A stretch of 64,000 nucleotides of DNA from Actinomycetota bacterium (lineage in GTDB: Bacteria; Actinomycetota; Acidimicrobiia; Acidimicrobiales; Ilumatobacteraceae): assembly GCA_947454105.1 (NCBI GenBank), contig CANGIP010000007.1:1-64000 (forward strand), written 5' to 3'. Position 1 is the stretch's first letter; every line of letters begins with the position of its first letter. The position numbers and the translations under genes were made by a program. Shown here piece by piece: positions 42,596 to 52,105 of the stretch. The notes under the pieces were generated by a model. It was not told where the DNA came from, did no database searches, and saw nothing but the letters and a program-made list of their open reading frames with translations.

Positions 42596-42925
42596 ATGCC
42601 ACCTAAGGCCACTGCCCCACGCTCGGCTTCGGCCAAGGCGGCCGCCGAAAAGTCGTCGGTCGATCAAGCCGCGATCTTGCACAGCATCGGACTCACCGCA
42701 GGCGAAGAGGTGCGATTTCGCCGAGCCGATCGGGGTCGCTGGCAAACCGGACGGATCGCTTACGTCGAGCGTGATGGAAGCATTACCGTGCACGATGCCC
42801 ATGGTGCGGCACGGTCGTTGCGGCCTGAACACCTCGAGGTCAAAAGACCCGGCAAAAGCAAGAAACTCACGTGGCAGGCGGTGACCGATGTGGCGGTCAC
42901 CTGGGAGCAATTAACTCTGTTCTAA
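42596..42925 (+). CDS. Small SH3-like protein with C-terminal sliding-clamp motif
   Basis: A 109-residue basic protein of unknown family. Residues 1-25 are Ala/Lys-rich and probably disordered. Residues 33-83 read as a five-strand SH3/Tudor-like barrel (GEEVRFRRADRGRWQTGRI, then HDAHGAARSLRPEHLEV). Then comes a basic linker KRPGKSKK and the terminus WEQLTLF. QLTLF matches the bacterial beta-clamp-binding consensus QL(S/D)LF, placed at the extreme C terminus as in NucS. A role in DNA replication, repair or chromatin is inferred only. It starts two bases after the SDR stop. Confidence 0.7.
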   Translation: MPPKATAPRSASAKAAAEKSSVDQAAILHSIGLTAGEEVRFRRADRGRWQTGRIAYVERDGSITVHDAHGAARSLRPEHLEVKRPGKSKKLTWQAVTDVAVTWEQLTLF

Positions 42926-42930
42926 ACGGC

Positions 42931-42936
42931 TACGGT
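42931..42936 (+). promoter_or_regulatory. Leaderless -10 hexamer TACGGT
   Basis: TACGGT ends six bases before ATG 42943, directly after the stop of the clamp-motif gene. Confidence 0.5.
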
Positions 42937-42942
42937 GGTCTC

Positions 42943-43968
42943 ATGGGCGTACGACTTGATCCTTCCGACGAATACATGCACGAACTCGGTCCCGAATCGA
43001 ACTTCAACGAAAGCATGTACATCAACTGTTTTGATCCCGTCAACAAAGTTGGCGGCTGGTTCCGCATGGGCAACCGTGCTAACGAAGGCATCGCCGAAAT
43101 GACGGTATGCATTTATCTGCCCGATGGCTCGGTTGCTTTCATGTTCAAGCGACCGGCCATTGAAAATAACAATCAGCTTGATGCCGGTGGTCTTACGTGG
43201 ACCATGGTGAAGCCGTTTGAAGAACTCAAAATTGATTTCGCGGGCAAGGTTGTCGTTCTCGCCGAACCCGAGCAGATGGTTGATCCAAAGACCGCATTCA
43301 AGAACAACCCATATTCAGAATGCGAAGCGCACATCACCTTCACGGGACAAGGACGCTCGAGCATGTTTGGCGGCGAACCCGACACACCCCACGAAGCTCC
43401 AGGTGAAGAGTTCGCAAAGGGTCACTACGAGCAGTTGATCAAAGCCCACGGAACGATTCGTGTCGGTGATCAAGAATGGGAAATCAATGGTTTCGGTTTG
43501 CGTGACCACTCATGGGGCCCGCGCTATTGGCAAGCCCCTTGGTACTACCGCTGGCTCACTGCCAACTTTGATGAGAACCTCGGCTTCATGTTGTCGCGAG
43601 TGGCCAAAAAAGAAGGACCCGGAACCCGCGGCGGATTCGTGTGGGAAAACGGTCAGATGCATTACTGTGATCACGCCGAAATCTCCACTGTCTTCCAAGG
43701 TGAAGACACATATCACGACAAGATTGAGGCGGTGCTCAAGTCCAGCCGCAGCGATCGCGAATGGCGTTTCACGGGTGATGTGATGAGTTTGATCCCATTG
43801 CGTAACCGTCGTCAGACTCCCGATGGCGAATGGTTGACCACTCGCATCAGTGAAGGAATGACCCAGTGGACAATGGTCAGTGACGAGCACAAGGGCAAGG
43901 TCGGCTACGGCTTGTCGGAGTATTTGGACCAGATCATCGACAACACTCCGGTCGGTACCGCCGAATAA
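42943..43968 (+). CDS. DUF7064/7065-like lipocalin-type protein
   Basis: A 341-residue protein of a family common in actinobacteria with steroid or lipid catabolism and of unknown function. The key segment is GFGLRDHSWGPRYWQ (about residues 186-200), which recalls the RDHSWG motif of CrtC-like lipocalin-fold proteins. Other visible parts are FNESMYINCFDP and AEMTVCIYLPDGSVAF. No signal peptide is present. ATG 42943 is chosen because TACGGT lies six bases upstream; the frame is open to 42871 but would overlap the preceding gene. Confidence 0.75.
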   Translation: MGVRLDPSDEYMHELGPESNFNESMYINCFDPVNKVGGWFRMGNRANEGIAEMTVCIYLPDGSVAFMFKRPAIENNNQLDAGGLTWTMVKPFEELKIDFAGKVVVLAEPEQMVDPKTAFKNNPYSECEAHITFTGQGRSSMFGGEPDTPHEAPGEEFAKGHYEQLIKAHGTIRVGDQEWEINGFGLRDHSWGPRYWQAPWYYRWLTANFDENLGFMLSRVAKKEGPGTRGGFVWENGQMHYCDHAEISTVFQGEDTYHDKIEAVLKSSRSDREWRFTGDVMSLIPLRNRRQTPDGEWLTTRISEGMTQWTMVSDEHKGKVGYGLSEYLDQIIDNTPVGTAE

Positions 43969-43970
43969 AT

Positions 43971-45587
43971 TTATTGAGCCAGGGCGGCGAGCAGTTCTCG
44001 CAATTCGCTTTCAGCTATACCAACTGCTTCGCCGTACAACTTCACCTTAGGTTCGGTTCCACTTGGCCGAATTTGCAAGCGCACTCCCCGTCCGCCCACT
44101 TCGTCAAGCCAGACGCGCAACAAATTCGCTTCGGGAAAGTCTTCAATCCCTGCAACGAGCCGACCACTAATCACCTGCGGAGGATTGGCCCGCAATTGTT
44201 GTACAACTGCAGCGCCTTCACTCGGGCTCATCTTGATGCTCAATTCGGCGGTCACATGTTGTCCATACTCAGATGCGATCTGATCTAATCGATCTTGCAA
44301 GGTCAAGCCATCTCGTGTCGCTAACGAAGCAATTTCAGTCATCAACAGCGCCGCAGAAATTCCGTCTTTATCTAGCGGGCGGTTGGCAACTAAATATCCG
44401 AGTGCTTGCTCATAGGCGAAAACTAATCGCTTATCAGATCGACGCATGGCTGCATCTGCAATCCATTTAAAGCCGGTAAATGTTTCCTCAAAAGCAACAC
44501 CGTTCTTTTGGGCCATTTTCCCAAGCAACGATGACGACACCAACGTCGTCACAACGAGGCGATCATCACCTTCCGTATGGCGCAAAATATGATCACCGAG
44601 CAACCAACCGATTTCGTCTCCGCGTAAGAGTCGCCATTCAAAAGACGGATCACCACTGGTTGGAATCGCAACTCCTAAACGATCAGCATCAGGATCGTTC
44701 GCAAGTGCAATCGCTGCACCACTCTGTCGTGCAAGATCAATGACCAAATCCATCGCTCCAGGTTCTTCGGGATTCGGAAACGAAACCGTCGGAAATGTGC
44801 CATCGGGTTCTTGTTGGGCCGCAACGACAACTGGTGGATCAAATCCGGCAGACGCGAAAGCTTTGATCGCGGTATCTCCGCCCACACCATGCATTGCTGT
44901 GTAGGCCACCTTGATACTCGGTAGATCTGGACATAAACGCACCGACGGCAACCAATTGAGGTATTCATCAATACAGGCATCGCCACAAACTTGAATCAAT
45001 GGTGAATCTTCGGGCGCAAGTTCAACTTCAGTTGCATCAAAACTTTCAATTGCATCCGAAATGAGCGTGTCATGCGGCGGAACGATTTGTGCACCCGAAC
45101 CCAAATAAACCTTGTAGCCGTTGTCTTGCGGTGGATTGTGACTAGCAGTCACCATCACCCCAGCTGCGACACCGAGTTGAGTGATATTCCATGCCAACAC
45201 TGGAGTGGGAAGCAAACGCGGGAGCAGCAGCGCTTTCATCCCGCGAGCTGCTGCGACTCGCGCAGTATCAAGAGCGAATACATCACTCTTTCGACGCGCA
45301 TCAAAACCAATCAAAATTCCAGCATCGGCTGATCCTTCAACGGTGCGCAACAAGTAATCAACTAGTCCGGCAGCAGCTTGCCGAACTACGAGGCGATTCA
45401 TTCGATTCGGACCTGCTCCAACCTCAGCACGTAGCCCCGCGGTCCCAAATATCAATCGACCGCTAAATCGGTCTTCGAGTTCTTTAATTGAACCGTCAAT
45501 AAGTGCTTGCAATTCATGACGCATATCTTCGTCAGGTTCGGCAAGCAGCCACTTCTCTGCGATGTCACGACTTGAGCCACGACTCAT
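43971..45587 (-). CDS. Phosphoglucomutase/phosphomannomutase
   Basis: A 538-residue phosphohexomutase. The active-site serine loop is TASHNPPQDNGYKVY, the Mg-binding loop DPDADRLG, the sugar-specificity loop FEETFTGFKWIADAA and the phosphate-binding loop RPSGTEPKVKLYGE. It interconverts sugar 1- and 6-phosphates, supplying activated sugars. The length fits the PgmB/phosphopentomutase-type group of this superfamily. It follows the PfkB-kinase gene by nine bases on the same strand. Confidence 0.92.
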   Translation of the reverse strand: MSRGSSRDIAEKWLLAEPDEDMRHELQALIDGSIKELEDRFSGRLIFGTAGLRAEVGAGPNRMNRLVVRQAAAGLVDYLLRTVEGSADAGILIGFDARRKSDVFALDTARVAAARGMKALLLPRLLPTPVLAWNITQLGVAAGVMVTASHNPPQDNGYKVYLGSGAQIVPPHDTLISDAIESFDATEVELAPEDSPLIQVCGDACIDEYLNWLPSVRLCPDLPSIKVAYTAMHGVGGDTAIKAFASAGFDPPVVVAAQQEPDGTFPTVSFPNPEEPGAMDLVIDLARQSGAAIALANDPDADRLGVAIPTSGDPSFEWRLLRGDEIGWLLGDHILRHTEGDDRLVVTTLVSSSLLGKMAQKNGVAFEETFTGFKWIADAAMRRSDKRLVFAYEQALGYLVANRPLDKDGISAALLMTEIASLATRDGLTLQDRLDQIASEYGQHVTAELSIKMSPSEGAAVVQQLRANPPQVISGRLVAGIEDFPEANLLRVWLDEVGGRGVRLQIRPSGTEPKVKLYGEAVGIAESELRELLAALAQ

Positions 45588-45596
45588 GATGCGTCC

Positions 45597-46598
45597 TTAG
45601 AACTTTGGTAACAGAGTATGCAATTCAACAAGCGGCCGTGGACCGACATGTGAAATCACTTCACCAGCGGCGATTGAACCAAGAATTCCGCATTCCTTCA
45701 ACGTGTACCCGTTGGTATATCCGAACAAGAATCCAGATGCATATAAATCGCCGGCACCGGTTGTGTCCAGAACATGCGGCACGTCTTCGGCCGGCACATC
45801 GATGATCTCTTCGCGCGTGATTATTGAAGCCCCACGAGGACCACGTGTAATGACGGCCAACGAACTGTCGCGACGAATTGCTGCAACTGCCGCCTCAAAA
45901 GTGTCCAGTTGATAGAGCGACAAAAGCTCGTCTTCATTACCGAACAAGATGTCCACTTCGTCAGCGACGAGCGCGCGGAAATCGTCTCGGTGACGATCAA
46001 CACAAAAACTGTCCGACAGACTTAATGAAACTTCACGGCCAGCTTCGTGCGCAGCCCGAGCAGCCTTACGAAACGCAGCCTTCGCATCGTCACGATCAAA
46101 GAGGTAGCCCTCCATATAGAGGACTTTCCCCGACGACACGACAGAAACGTCAACGTCATTGGGCTCCATAAATGATGAAACTCCCAAGAAGGTATTCATT
46201 GTTCGTTGTGCATCTGGCGTGACAACGATGATGCAACGACCAGTCGGGATTCCGTCGAGGTGATGTCCTGGACTGAAATGCACTCCAACTGCCAACAAGT
46301 CATGACCAAAAACTTCACCCAGATCGTCGTGACTCACTTTGCCGATATACGCGGCTTTGCCACCAAAACTGGCAACTCCACAAACGGTATTTGCGGCCGA
46401 ACCACCACTCATTTCAACCGCTGTACCAAGCGCCTTATAGAGATGAAGTGCTCGATCGGTATCAACGAGAGTCATCGAACCCTTGACGAGAGATTGTTGC
46501 GAGATGAAGTCATCGTCGGCATGAGCGATGACATCAACAAGTGCGTTGCCAATTCCTACAACGTCGTAAATCGGTTCAGAGATTGGCTGCGTAGACAC
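45597..46598 (-). CDS. PfkB-family kinase (adenosine-kinase-like)
   Basis: A 333-residue ribokinase-family kinase. Features are GIGNALVDVIAHADDDF, the substrate motif EMSGGSAANTVCGVASFGG, and the C-terminal PfkB signature DTTGAGDLYASGFLFGY with the catalytic base in GAGD. The arrangement resembles bacterial adenosine kinases, but other nucleosides or sugars are possible. GTG 46598 has TAGCGT eight bases upstream. It is probably the first gene of a two-gene unit with the phosphosugar mutase. Confidence 0.9.
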   Translation of the reverse strand: MSTQPISEPIYDVVGIGNALVDVIAHADDDFISQQSLVKGSMTLVDTDRALHLYKALGTAVEMSGGSAANTVCGVASFGGKAAYIGKVSHDDLGEVFGHDLLAVGVHFSPGHHLDGIPTGRCIIVVTPDAQRTMNTFLGVSSFMEPNDVDVSVVSSGKVLYMEGYLFDRDDAKAAFRKAARAAHEAGREVSLSLSDSFCVDRHRDDFRALVADEVDILFGNEDELLSLYQLDTFEAAVAAIRRDSSLAVITRGPRGASIITREEIIDVPAEDVPHVLDTTGAGDLYASGFLFGYTNGYTLKECGILGSIAAGEVISHVGPRPLVELHTLLPKF

Positions 46599-46606
46599 GA
46601 GCCTTA

Positions 46607-46612
46607 ACGCTA
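46607..46612 (-). promoter_or_regulatory. Possible -10 hexamer TAGCGT
   Basis: On the minus strand TAGCGT ends eight bases before GTG 46598. Confidence 0.35.
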
Positions 46613-46690
46613 GTCCCTCACGACCAACTGAACAGGTTTCCCATAGGTCAAACTAGATGGCGGACATGGCACCTTTCACGGCTTCCACAG

Positions 46691-46696
46691 TACGCT
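46691..46696 (+). promoter_or_regulatory. Leaderless -10 hexamer TACGCT
   Basis: TACGCT ends six bases before GTG 46703; GGAGC is too close to serve as a ribosome-binding site. Confidence 0.5.
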
Positions 46697-46702
46697 CGGA
46701 GC

Positions 46703-49285
46703 GTGACTTCTCCGCAGATTGATTCGCCCACCGACCGCAGCCAACTTGACCCGTTCCGTCTTCCCCGACACATCGTTCCAAGCCGTTACGACCTGACGCT
46801 CGAACCCCATCTCAATGAATCCACCTTTGACGGTCAAGCCCTCATCACAGTTCAAGCATTAGCCGCAACCCGACTAATTGTCTTGAACTCAATCGAACTT
46901 GATATCAAGTCGGTTTTTGTTGACGGTCAGCCCGCTCCATTCAGCCTTGATGTCGAGACCGAGAGACTTTTCATTGGACTCATTGAAGAACTACAGCCCG
47001 GAGTCGCAATGATTGACATCGTCTTCACTGGCATCCTCAATGACAAACTTCGAGGCTTTTATCGCAGCACATACGTCGACGAAAATGGCGAAAAACAAGT
47101 CGTGGCAACGACTCAAATGCAATCAACTGATTGTCGCCGTGCTTTTCCGTGCTTTGACGAACCCGATTTCAAAGCGGTTTTTGCGACAACCCTGATCGCG
47201 TCACCCGACCACTTAGCGATTAGTAACGGCCCCGAAATCTCACGCTCCGTCATCACTCGTGAACAAGGCAACAAAGTCGCCGTCAGATTTGCCGACACCA
47301 TGCCCATGAGCACCTACCTCGTAGCTTTTGTGGTCGGAAAACTAGAAGCAACAGAGCCAGTCGATGTCGATGGAGTCCCACTTCGCATCGTGCATACTCC
47401 TGGCAAGGGACACCTCGCCGAGTTTGGTTTAGATGTTGGAGCAAAAAGCCTGCGTTGGTTTGTCAACTACTACGGGATCCCCTACCCCGATGCCAAAATT
47501 GACATGGTCGCATTACCCGACTTCGCAGCTGGGGCGATGGAAAATGTGGGTTGCATCACCTACCGAGAGAGCCTTCTACTCGTCGATCCAGCAACCAGCA
47601 CACAAGCTGATCAACAAAATGTCGCTGATGTCGTCAGTCACGAACTCGCCCATATGTGGTTTGGTGACCTTGTGACCATGAAATGGTGGAATGGAATTTG
47701 GCTCAACGAAGCATTCGCAACCTTTATGGAGGTTGCCGCAGTTGAATCATTCCGAACCGAATGGCAACGCTGGACAAGTTTCTCACTTGAGCGATCTGCC
47801 GCATTTGAAGTTGACTCACTCGTCAATACCCGATCGGTTGAATTTGCAGTGCGCTCACCTCAAGATTGTGAAGGCATGTTTGATGTCCTCACCTATCAAA
47901 AAGGTGGCTCGCTCTTACGCATGCTCGAGCAGTATCTCGGTGCTGATCGTTTTCGTGACGGTATACGCCTGTACTTGAACACCCATTCATATGGCAATAC
48001 CGAAACATCAGATCTGTGGGATGCAATTGAAACTGCAGTGTCAGCCGATGGCGGCGAGCCAGTGCGTGAATTAATGGATTCATGGATTTGGCAACCTGGC
48101 TACCCGCTCATTCTCGCGAGCTTGAATGCATCTAAAACAAAACTGGTTCTTCAACAACAGAGATTTTCATTCACTCCTGAGTCTCTTGATGATCCGCAAA
48201 ACTGGCTCGTGCCCATTCATATTCGGATCAACGGCATTGAGACCAAGTACTTGTTGTCAGATCAAGCATTAGAAATTTCAATCTCTAACGACAATGCCAC
48301 AATCGTTGTGAATGCTGGCGGTTACGGCTACTACCGCGTTGCCTATTCGTCTGAACTGTTGTCTCGCTTGCAGGGCCGTGAACTTGCCCAATTGGCCATT
48401 ATTGAGCGTTACAGCTTGGTTGACGACGCATGGAATGCAGTCGTTGCTGGGCGGCTTCGAGCAATTGATTACATAGATTTCGTGAGCGGATTTATTGATG
48501 AGCGTGATCTTGCGGTTTGGCAAGCCATCGCAATCGGACTACGGGGTTGCGGTCGCCTACTGGACGAGGCCAATTATCCGAAACTTCAGCAACGTATTCT
48601 CACACTCGTTGCCCCTGTCGTTACTGAGCTCGGCTGGCATGCACAAGCCGGCGAAGATGACCTGCGAGCCAAACTTCGTGGACTCCTCGTAACACTTCTG
48701 GCAGTGAACGGTCACGATCTAGCGGCTCAAGAAAAATGCCGAGAGCTTCTTGCTCAGCATGACGAACAATCCAATTCGGTTCACCCCGAACTAGTGGCTG
48801 CCGCAACAACGGTGGTCGCCTCAACTGGCGGAACCAAAGAATACGACTACTTCCTTGAGAAATTCCGCACGACCGACAACCCTCAAGATCAACTGCGCTA
48901 TCTCTATGCACTCACCGATTTTGATGATGCAGAACTTGTACTACGCACCTGTGCCTTTTCAGTTGCTGGTGAAGTAAAGAGCCAGAATGCGCCATTTGTT
49001 TTGGCTCGCTGCGTTGCACTACGAAATAACGGCATTCTCGCTTGGAAATTCATACGTCAAAATTGGGATATGGCCCAACAGAAATTTCCCACAAACACCA
49101 TTATTCGCATGATCGATCCTGTGAAGTTTCTCAATACACCCGAATTAGAAACCGAAGTTCAGTCGTTTTTTTCTGAGCATGACATTCCACAAGCGGCAAA
49201 AACCTTGCAGCAAGTACTTGAGCGTCAACGTGTCAATACTGCCTTGCGCTCACGCGAGGAAAACCGCCTTAACGCTGCACTGTGA
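46703..49285 (+). CDS. pepN: M1-family zinc aminopeptidase
   Basis: An 860-residue gluzincin aminopeptidase that removes N-terminal residues from peptides in the cytoplasm. The exopeptidase motif AGAMEN is at about 276-281, the zinc site HELAHMWFGD at 313-322 with third ligand E336 in WLNEAFATFME. A conserved N-terminal beta domain (PSRYDLTLEPHL) and long helical ERAP1-like C-terminal domain are present. Length fits PepN/ERAP-type enzymes. The start is GTG 46703. Its end overlaps the convergent apbE gene by 17 bases. Confidence 0.94.
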   Translation: MTSPQIDSPTDRSQLDPFRLPRHIVPSRYDLTLEPHLNESTFDGQALITVQALAATRLIVLNSIELDIKSVFVDGQPAPFSLDVETERLFIGLIEELQPGVAMIDIVFTGILNDKLRGFYRSTYVDENGEKQVVATTQMQSTDCRRAFPCFDEPDFKAVFATTLIASPDHLAISNGPEISRSVITREQGNKVAVRFADTMPMSTYLVAFVVGKLEATEPVDVDGVPLRIVHTPGKGHLAEFGLDVGAKSLRWFVNYYGIPYPDAKIDMVALPDFAAGAMENVGCITYRESLLLVDPATSTQADQQNVADVVSHELAHMWFGDLVTMKWWNGIWLNEAFATFMEVAAVESFRTEWQRWTSFSLERSAAFEVDSLVNTRSVEFAVRSPQDCEGMFDVLTYQKGGSLLRMLEQYLGADRFRDGIRLYLNTHSYGNTETSDLWDAIETAVSADGGEPVRELMDSWIWQPGYPLILASLNASKTKLVLQQQRFSFTPESLDDPQNWLVPIHIRINGIETKYLLSDQALEISISNDNATIVVNAGGYGYYRVAYSSELLSRLQGRELAQLAIIERYSLVDDAWNAVVAGRLRAIDYIDFVSGFIDERDLAVWQAIAIGLRGCGRLLDEANYPKLQQRILTLVAPVVTELGWHAQAGEDDLRAKLRGLLVTLLAVNGHDLAAQEKCRELLAQHDEQSNSVHPELVAAATTVVASTGGTKEYDYFLEKFRTTDNPQDQLRYLYALTDFDDAELVLRTCAFSVAGEVKSQNAPFVLARCVALRNNGILAWKFIRQNWDMAQQKFPTNTIIRMIDPVKFLNTPELETEVQSFFSEHDIPQAAKTLQQVLERQRVNTALRSREENRLNAAL

Positions 49286-50033
49286 CGAGAGTGCCATCTG
49301 GGCGAACGCCCATCGCGGCATAACCCTCAAATCGGTGCACCCAAGTCAGCCCTTCTTCACCAATGACAAAGGCAGTTGTCGCAAAGGCATCAGCCCACGT
49401 CAAGCTCGGTCCTGTCACCGTTATCGATGACCAATACTCGTTGCTCACTCCGCTGCGCTGGTCAATGATGTGTCGCCCGCGTTCGGCAGTGCCCGATGTC
49501 GCGACCGCACCACGCTTCATTGAAAGTGCTGCGACCACTTCGCCGGGATGCAATGGATTGGCAATACCGACTTTCCATCCTTCCTGCAGATGACTATTTG
49601 GCGGAGGATCTCCCATCTGTATATCTCCGCCGAGCGACACATACCAATATTTCAATCCCGCTGCATCAAAATGACGCGAAGCCCGCTCAACGGCCCAGCC
49701 CTTGACAAACCCGGCGGGGTCAAGGCTTCCGTCATTGCGCCGCGTCGAAAATGCACCATCGCTCGCGCCCTCAAGAAAGAAACACGCATCAAGGACATCA
49801 ATAACTTCACGTGATGCTTCAAGCAAGTGCAATTCTTTCCTATTTATGCGACTTATTTCGCTGCTCACACGAAAAGTTGAAAACATCGCTTCATATTTTT
49901 CAAGTTCCGCAAAAACTTCGGCAATCACCACGTCAATGAGTTCAATAGGAGCGCCATCGTGAACATGAACACTCGCAACCGATCCCATGATCGGTGCAGT
50001 GCGACGAACTGGCTGCACAACTGATGTGTTCAC
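49269..50033 (-). CDS. apbE: FAD:protein FMN transferase (ApbE)
   Basis: ApbE links FMN covalently to a Thr/Ser of extracytoplasmic flavoproteins. The 254-residue protein shows LDPAGFVKGWAVERA, VSLGGDIQMGD, ATSGTAERGRHIIDQRSG and the metal/flavin motif WADAFATTAFV. No lipoprotein signal is evident, which is unusual if it acts outside the membrane. The ATG at 50033 overlaps the stop of the FMN-binding-protein gene (ATGA), and its likely client is that protein. It overlaps the aminopeptidase gene at the 3' end. Confidence 0.93.
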   Translation of the reverse strand: MNTSVVQPVRRTAPIMGSVASVHVHDGAPIELIDVVIAEVFAELEKYEAMFSTFRVSSEISRINRKELHLLEASREVIDVLDACFFLEGASDGAFSTRRNDGSLDPAGFVKGWAVERASRHFDAAGLKYWYVSLGGDIQMGDPPPNSHLQEGWKVGIANPLHPGEVVAALSMKRGAVATSGTAERGRHIIDQRSGVSNEYWSSITVTGPSLTWADAFATTAFVIGEEGLTWVHRFEGYAAMGVRPDGTLVTVQR

Positions 50034-50602
50034 CCTTTCACCCCATCAATGATCGCTTGCAAGGATTGTTTATATGCCTTGCTGGTGTACGTGGCGCCCG
50101 AAATCGAATTGAATTTGGCATTACCTGTGTGCACAGCCCACTGATCAAGAAGTGGGATCGCCTGATTGTTAATCGAGACAGACCTTCGATCGGCCGTTGG
50201 CCATTGAATTCCCTGCGATGCGCAAACGAGCCCAGTACCGTCAACCGAAGCCTGAACTTGCACTGGACCAAATCGCATATTGATCACTGGACCAACAATT
50301 GTTGAACTGCATGCAGCAGGAGCTGGAGGAACCGTTGTCGCAAGTACAGGAGCGGGCGTTGCTGTCACCGGTGTTGGAGTAACTGGTGACGTTGTTACTG
50401 GTGCTGGCGTCGTGACTGGTGGAGTAGTACCGACAATCGTTGTTGTGTCTCCTGCGGTCGCTCCAGTGCTTGTTCCGATGGGGGGCGCAGCACCAAGATC
50501 GATGCCAGTACTTGGGCGATCAAGAGCCGCTAACAAAATTCCGCTAGCCCCCACCAATGTGAGCGCCGGAAACACTCGTCGGGAAAAGGTTTCTTTCTTC
50601 AT
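50030..50602 (-). CDS. Exported FMN-binding-domain protein (flavinylation substrate)
   Basis: A 190-residue exported protein: N-terminal hydrophobic segment (about residues 9-27), a Pro/Thr/Val-rich linker (about 40-97) and a C-terminal FMN_bind domain. The domain contains NMRFGPVQVQASV and SGATYTS (168-174), the motif that ApbE flavinylates in RnfG/NqrC-type proteins. It probably carries a covalent FMN outside the membrane and passes electrons from the flavocytochrome encoded three bases upstream. The linker would let the domain reach across the wall. Confidence 0.9.
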   Translation of the reverse strand: MKKETFSRRVFPALTLVGASGILLAALDRPSTGIDLGAAPPIGTSTGATAGDTTTIVGTTPPVTTPAPVTTSPVTPTPVTATPAPVLATTVPPAPAACSSTIVGPVINMRFGPVQVQASVDGTGLVCASQGIQWPTADRRSVSINNQAIPLLDQWAVHTGNAKFNSISGATYTSKAYKQSLQAIIDGVKG

Positions 50603-50605
50603 CAG

Positions 50606-52036
50606 TTACCACCAAACATGTTCAGAGTGAATACGAGCAACGGGAACCCCCGCCGCTTTCAGACCTGTGCGTGCTGCATGGAGCAAACGATCTGGCCCAC
50701 ACAGCACGACCGCTCGTTGCGCGACATCAGGGATCGCAGCGGTCAGCACTTTGGCCGAGAACGGATCTTTGACAGCCAACTTTGCCGTCGGCCCAGTCAG
50801 AGTGAGAATCTTGCCACCAAGTCTTTCAACCGCCATCTTGAGCTCTTCAAAATGGACAAGATCCTTTTCGCTGTGCGCGCGATACAAAACTATTGGTTCG
50901 TGATCGGGAACGAGTCGTTGCACCATTGCCAGAACCGGAGCAACACCGACGCCACCAACCACGAAAAGTGCCTTTGAACCTGCAAGAACATCAGGTGTCA
51001 CAACACCGAATGGACCCTCAACGATGACCTTGGTTCCTTTCACCAATTGCGTGATTGAATGTGTCGCTTCGCCACGATCTTTAATCGTGAAACGAACACG
51101 ATCTTTCGTTGGTGCAGCTGACATCGAGAAAGGATGCGATTGCCACCACAACCCTTTCTTGAGCGGTCGGACGAAACAAAACTGACCAGCATCTCCTTCA
51201 CGATGTTGGAGCGACTTGCCCGATACTTCAATAGCAACTGTCTTGTGGCCAACGTTTTCAATGGAGGTGATGCGTAACGGGCGGACAACCGCCCTGATCG
51301 TGCGACCCCAACGTGAGAACACCATCAAACAAAGTACAACCACATGAAGCCCTACCCAGAACCAGCGAGCCACATTGTCGCCAGCCAAATCGGAACCAAG
51401 GACAATTTCATGACCAAAAGAAACCGCCATACCGATATATGCCAACATGTGAATGAAGTACCAGGTCTCGTACGAGAACTTTTGCCGAATGGATTTCAGC
51501 GATGAAATTGTGACAACCCCGATTAATAGAGCTCCAATAAAAGCCAATGCCATGTACGACGTACGTCCAGTGAGATCGATCATCGCATTGATCCAACCCG
51601 AAGACGATGCCCAAGCGATTGTTCCCGCGGCGACATGCACACCAAGCAACAGCCCCATGGAATCACCAAGGATTCGGTGCCACACGAACATCCGGTCAAG
51701 ACCAAATCGACGCTCAAGCGACAAAGGTCGACCGACTAAAACCAAAGCCAACAATGCGACAGCTGACGTCAGCAAACCTGACAACGAAGTCATTGAGGTC
51801 CACGCTTGGCTCCAACCATTCGTCAACTTGGCCACTCCACCGTGAACAAACCACATACCAACGATGCACACGGTGTAGGCAACGAGAACTGCAGCTATGT
51901 CGGTATCGGTCAAACGACTTGGCGTAAGAGGCTTCATCGCACTCAAGGGCGGAGGAGGAATTATACGAGCAGGAGCCACAGGGTGAACTTTCTTTGCTTT
52001 GCTGTTTACTAGACCCGGATCAATCGTCATCGCCAT
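50606..52036 (-). CDS. Ferric-reductase-like membrane flavocytochrome
   Basis: A 476-residue membrane oxidoreductase. The N-terminal part has about six helices with two pairs of candidate haem ligands: VWHRILGDSMGLLLGVH and YFIHMLAYIGMAVSFGH. The C-terminal part is an FAD/NAD(P)H domain with HPFSMS (FAD), GPFGVV and VVGGVGVAPVLAM (nucleotide). It would move electrons from cytoplasmic NAD(P)H across the membrane. Start ATG 52036 is supported by GGGAGG five bases upstream; the frame is open to 52078. It is the first gene of the operon with the FMN protein and apbE. Confidence 0.9.
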   Translation of the reverse strand: MAMTIDPGLVNSKAKKVHPVAPARIIPPPPLSAMKPLTPSRLTDTDIAAVLVAYTVCIVGMWFVHGGVAKLTNGWSQAWTSMTSLSGLLTSAVALLALVLVGRPLSLERRFGLDRMFVWHRILGDSMGLLLGVHVAAGTIAWASSSGWINAMIDLTGRTSYMALAFIGALLIGVVTISSLKSIRQKFSYETWYFIHMLAYIGMAVSFGHEIVLGSDLAGDNVARWFWVGLHVVVLCLMVFSRWGRTIRAVVRPLRITSIENVGHKTVAIEVSGKSLQHREGDAGQFCFVRPLKKGLWWQSHPFSMSAAPTKDRVRFTIKDRGEATHSITQLVKGTKVIVEGPFGVVTPDVLAGSKALFVVGGVGVAPVLAMVQRLVPDHEPIVLYRAHSEKDLVHFEELKMAVERLGGKILTLTGPTAKLAVKDPFSAKVLTAAIPDVAQRAVVLCGPDRLLHAARTGLKAAGVPVARIHSEHVWW

Positions 52037-52105
52037 TGTCGCCTCCCTCATGATCGCCGTCGTGTTCGTGATGATCACGCATGGACTTCATCCTCCCCTG
52101 CCAGA

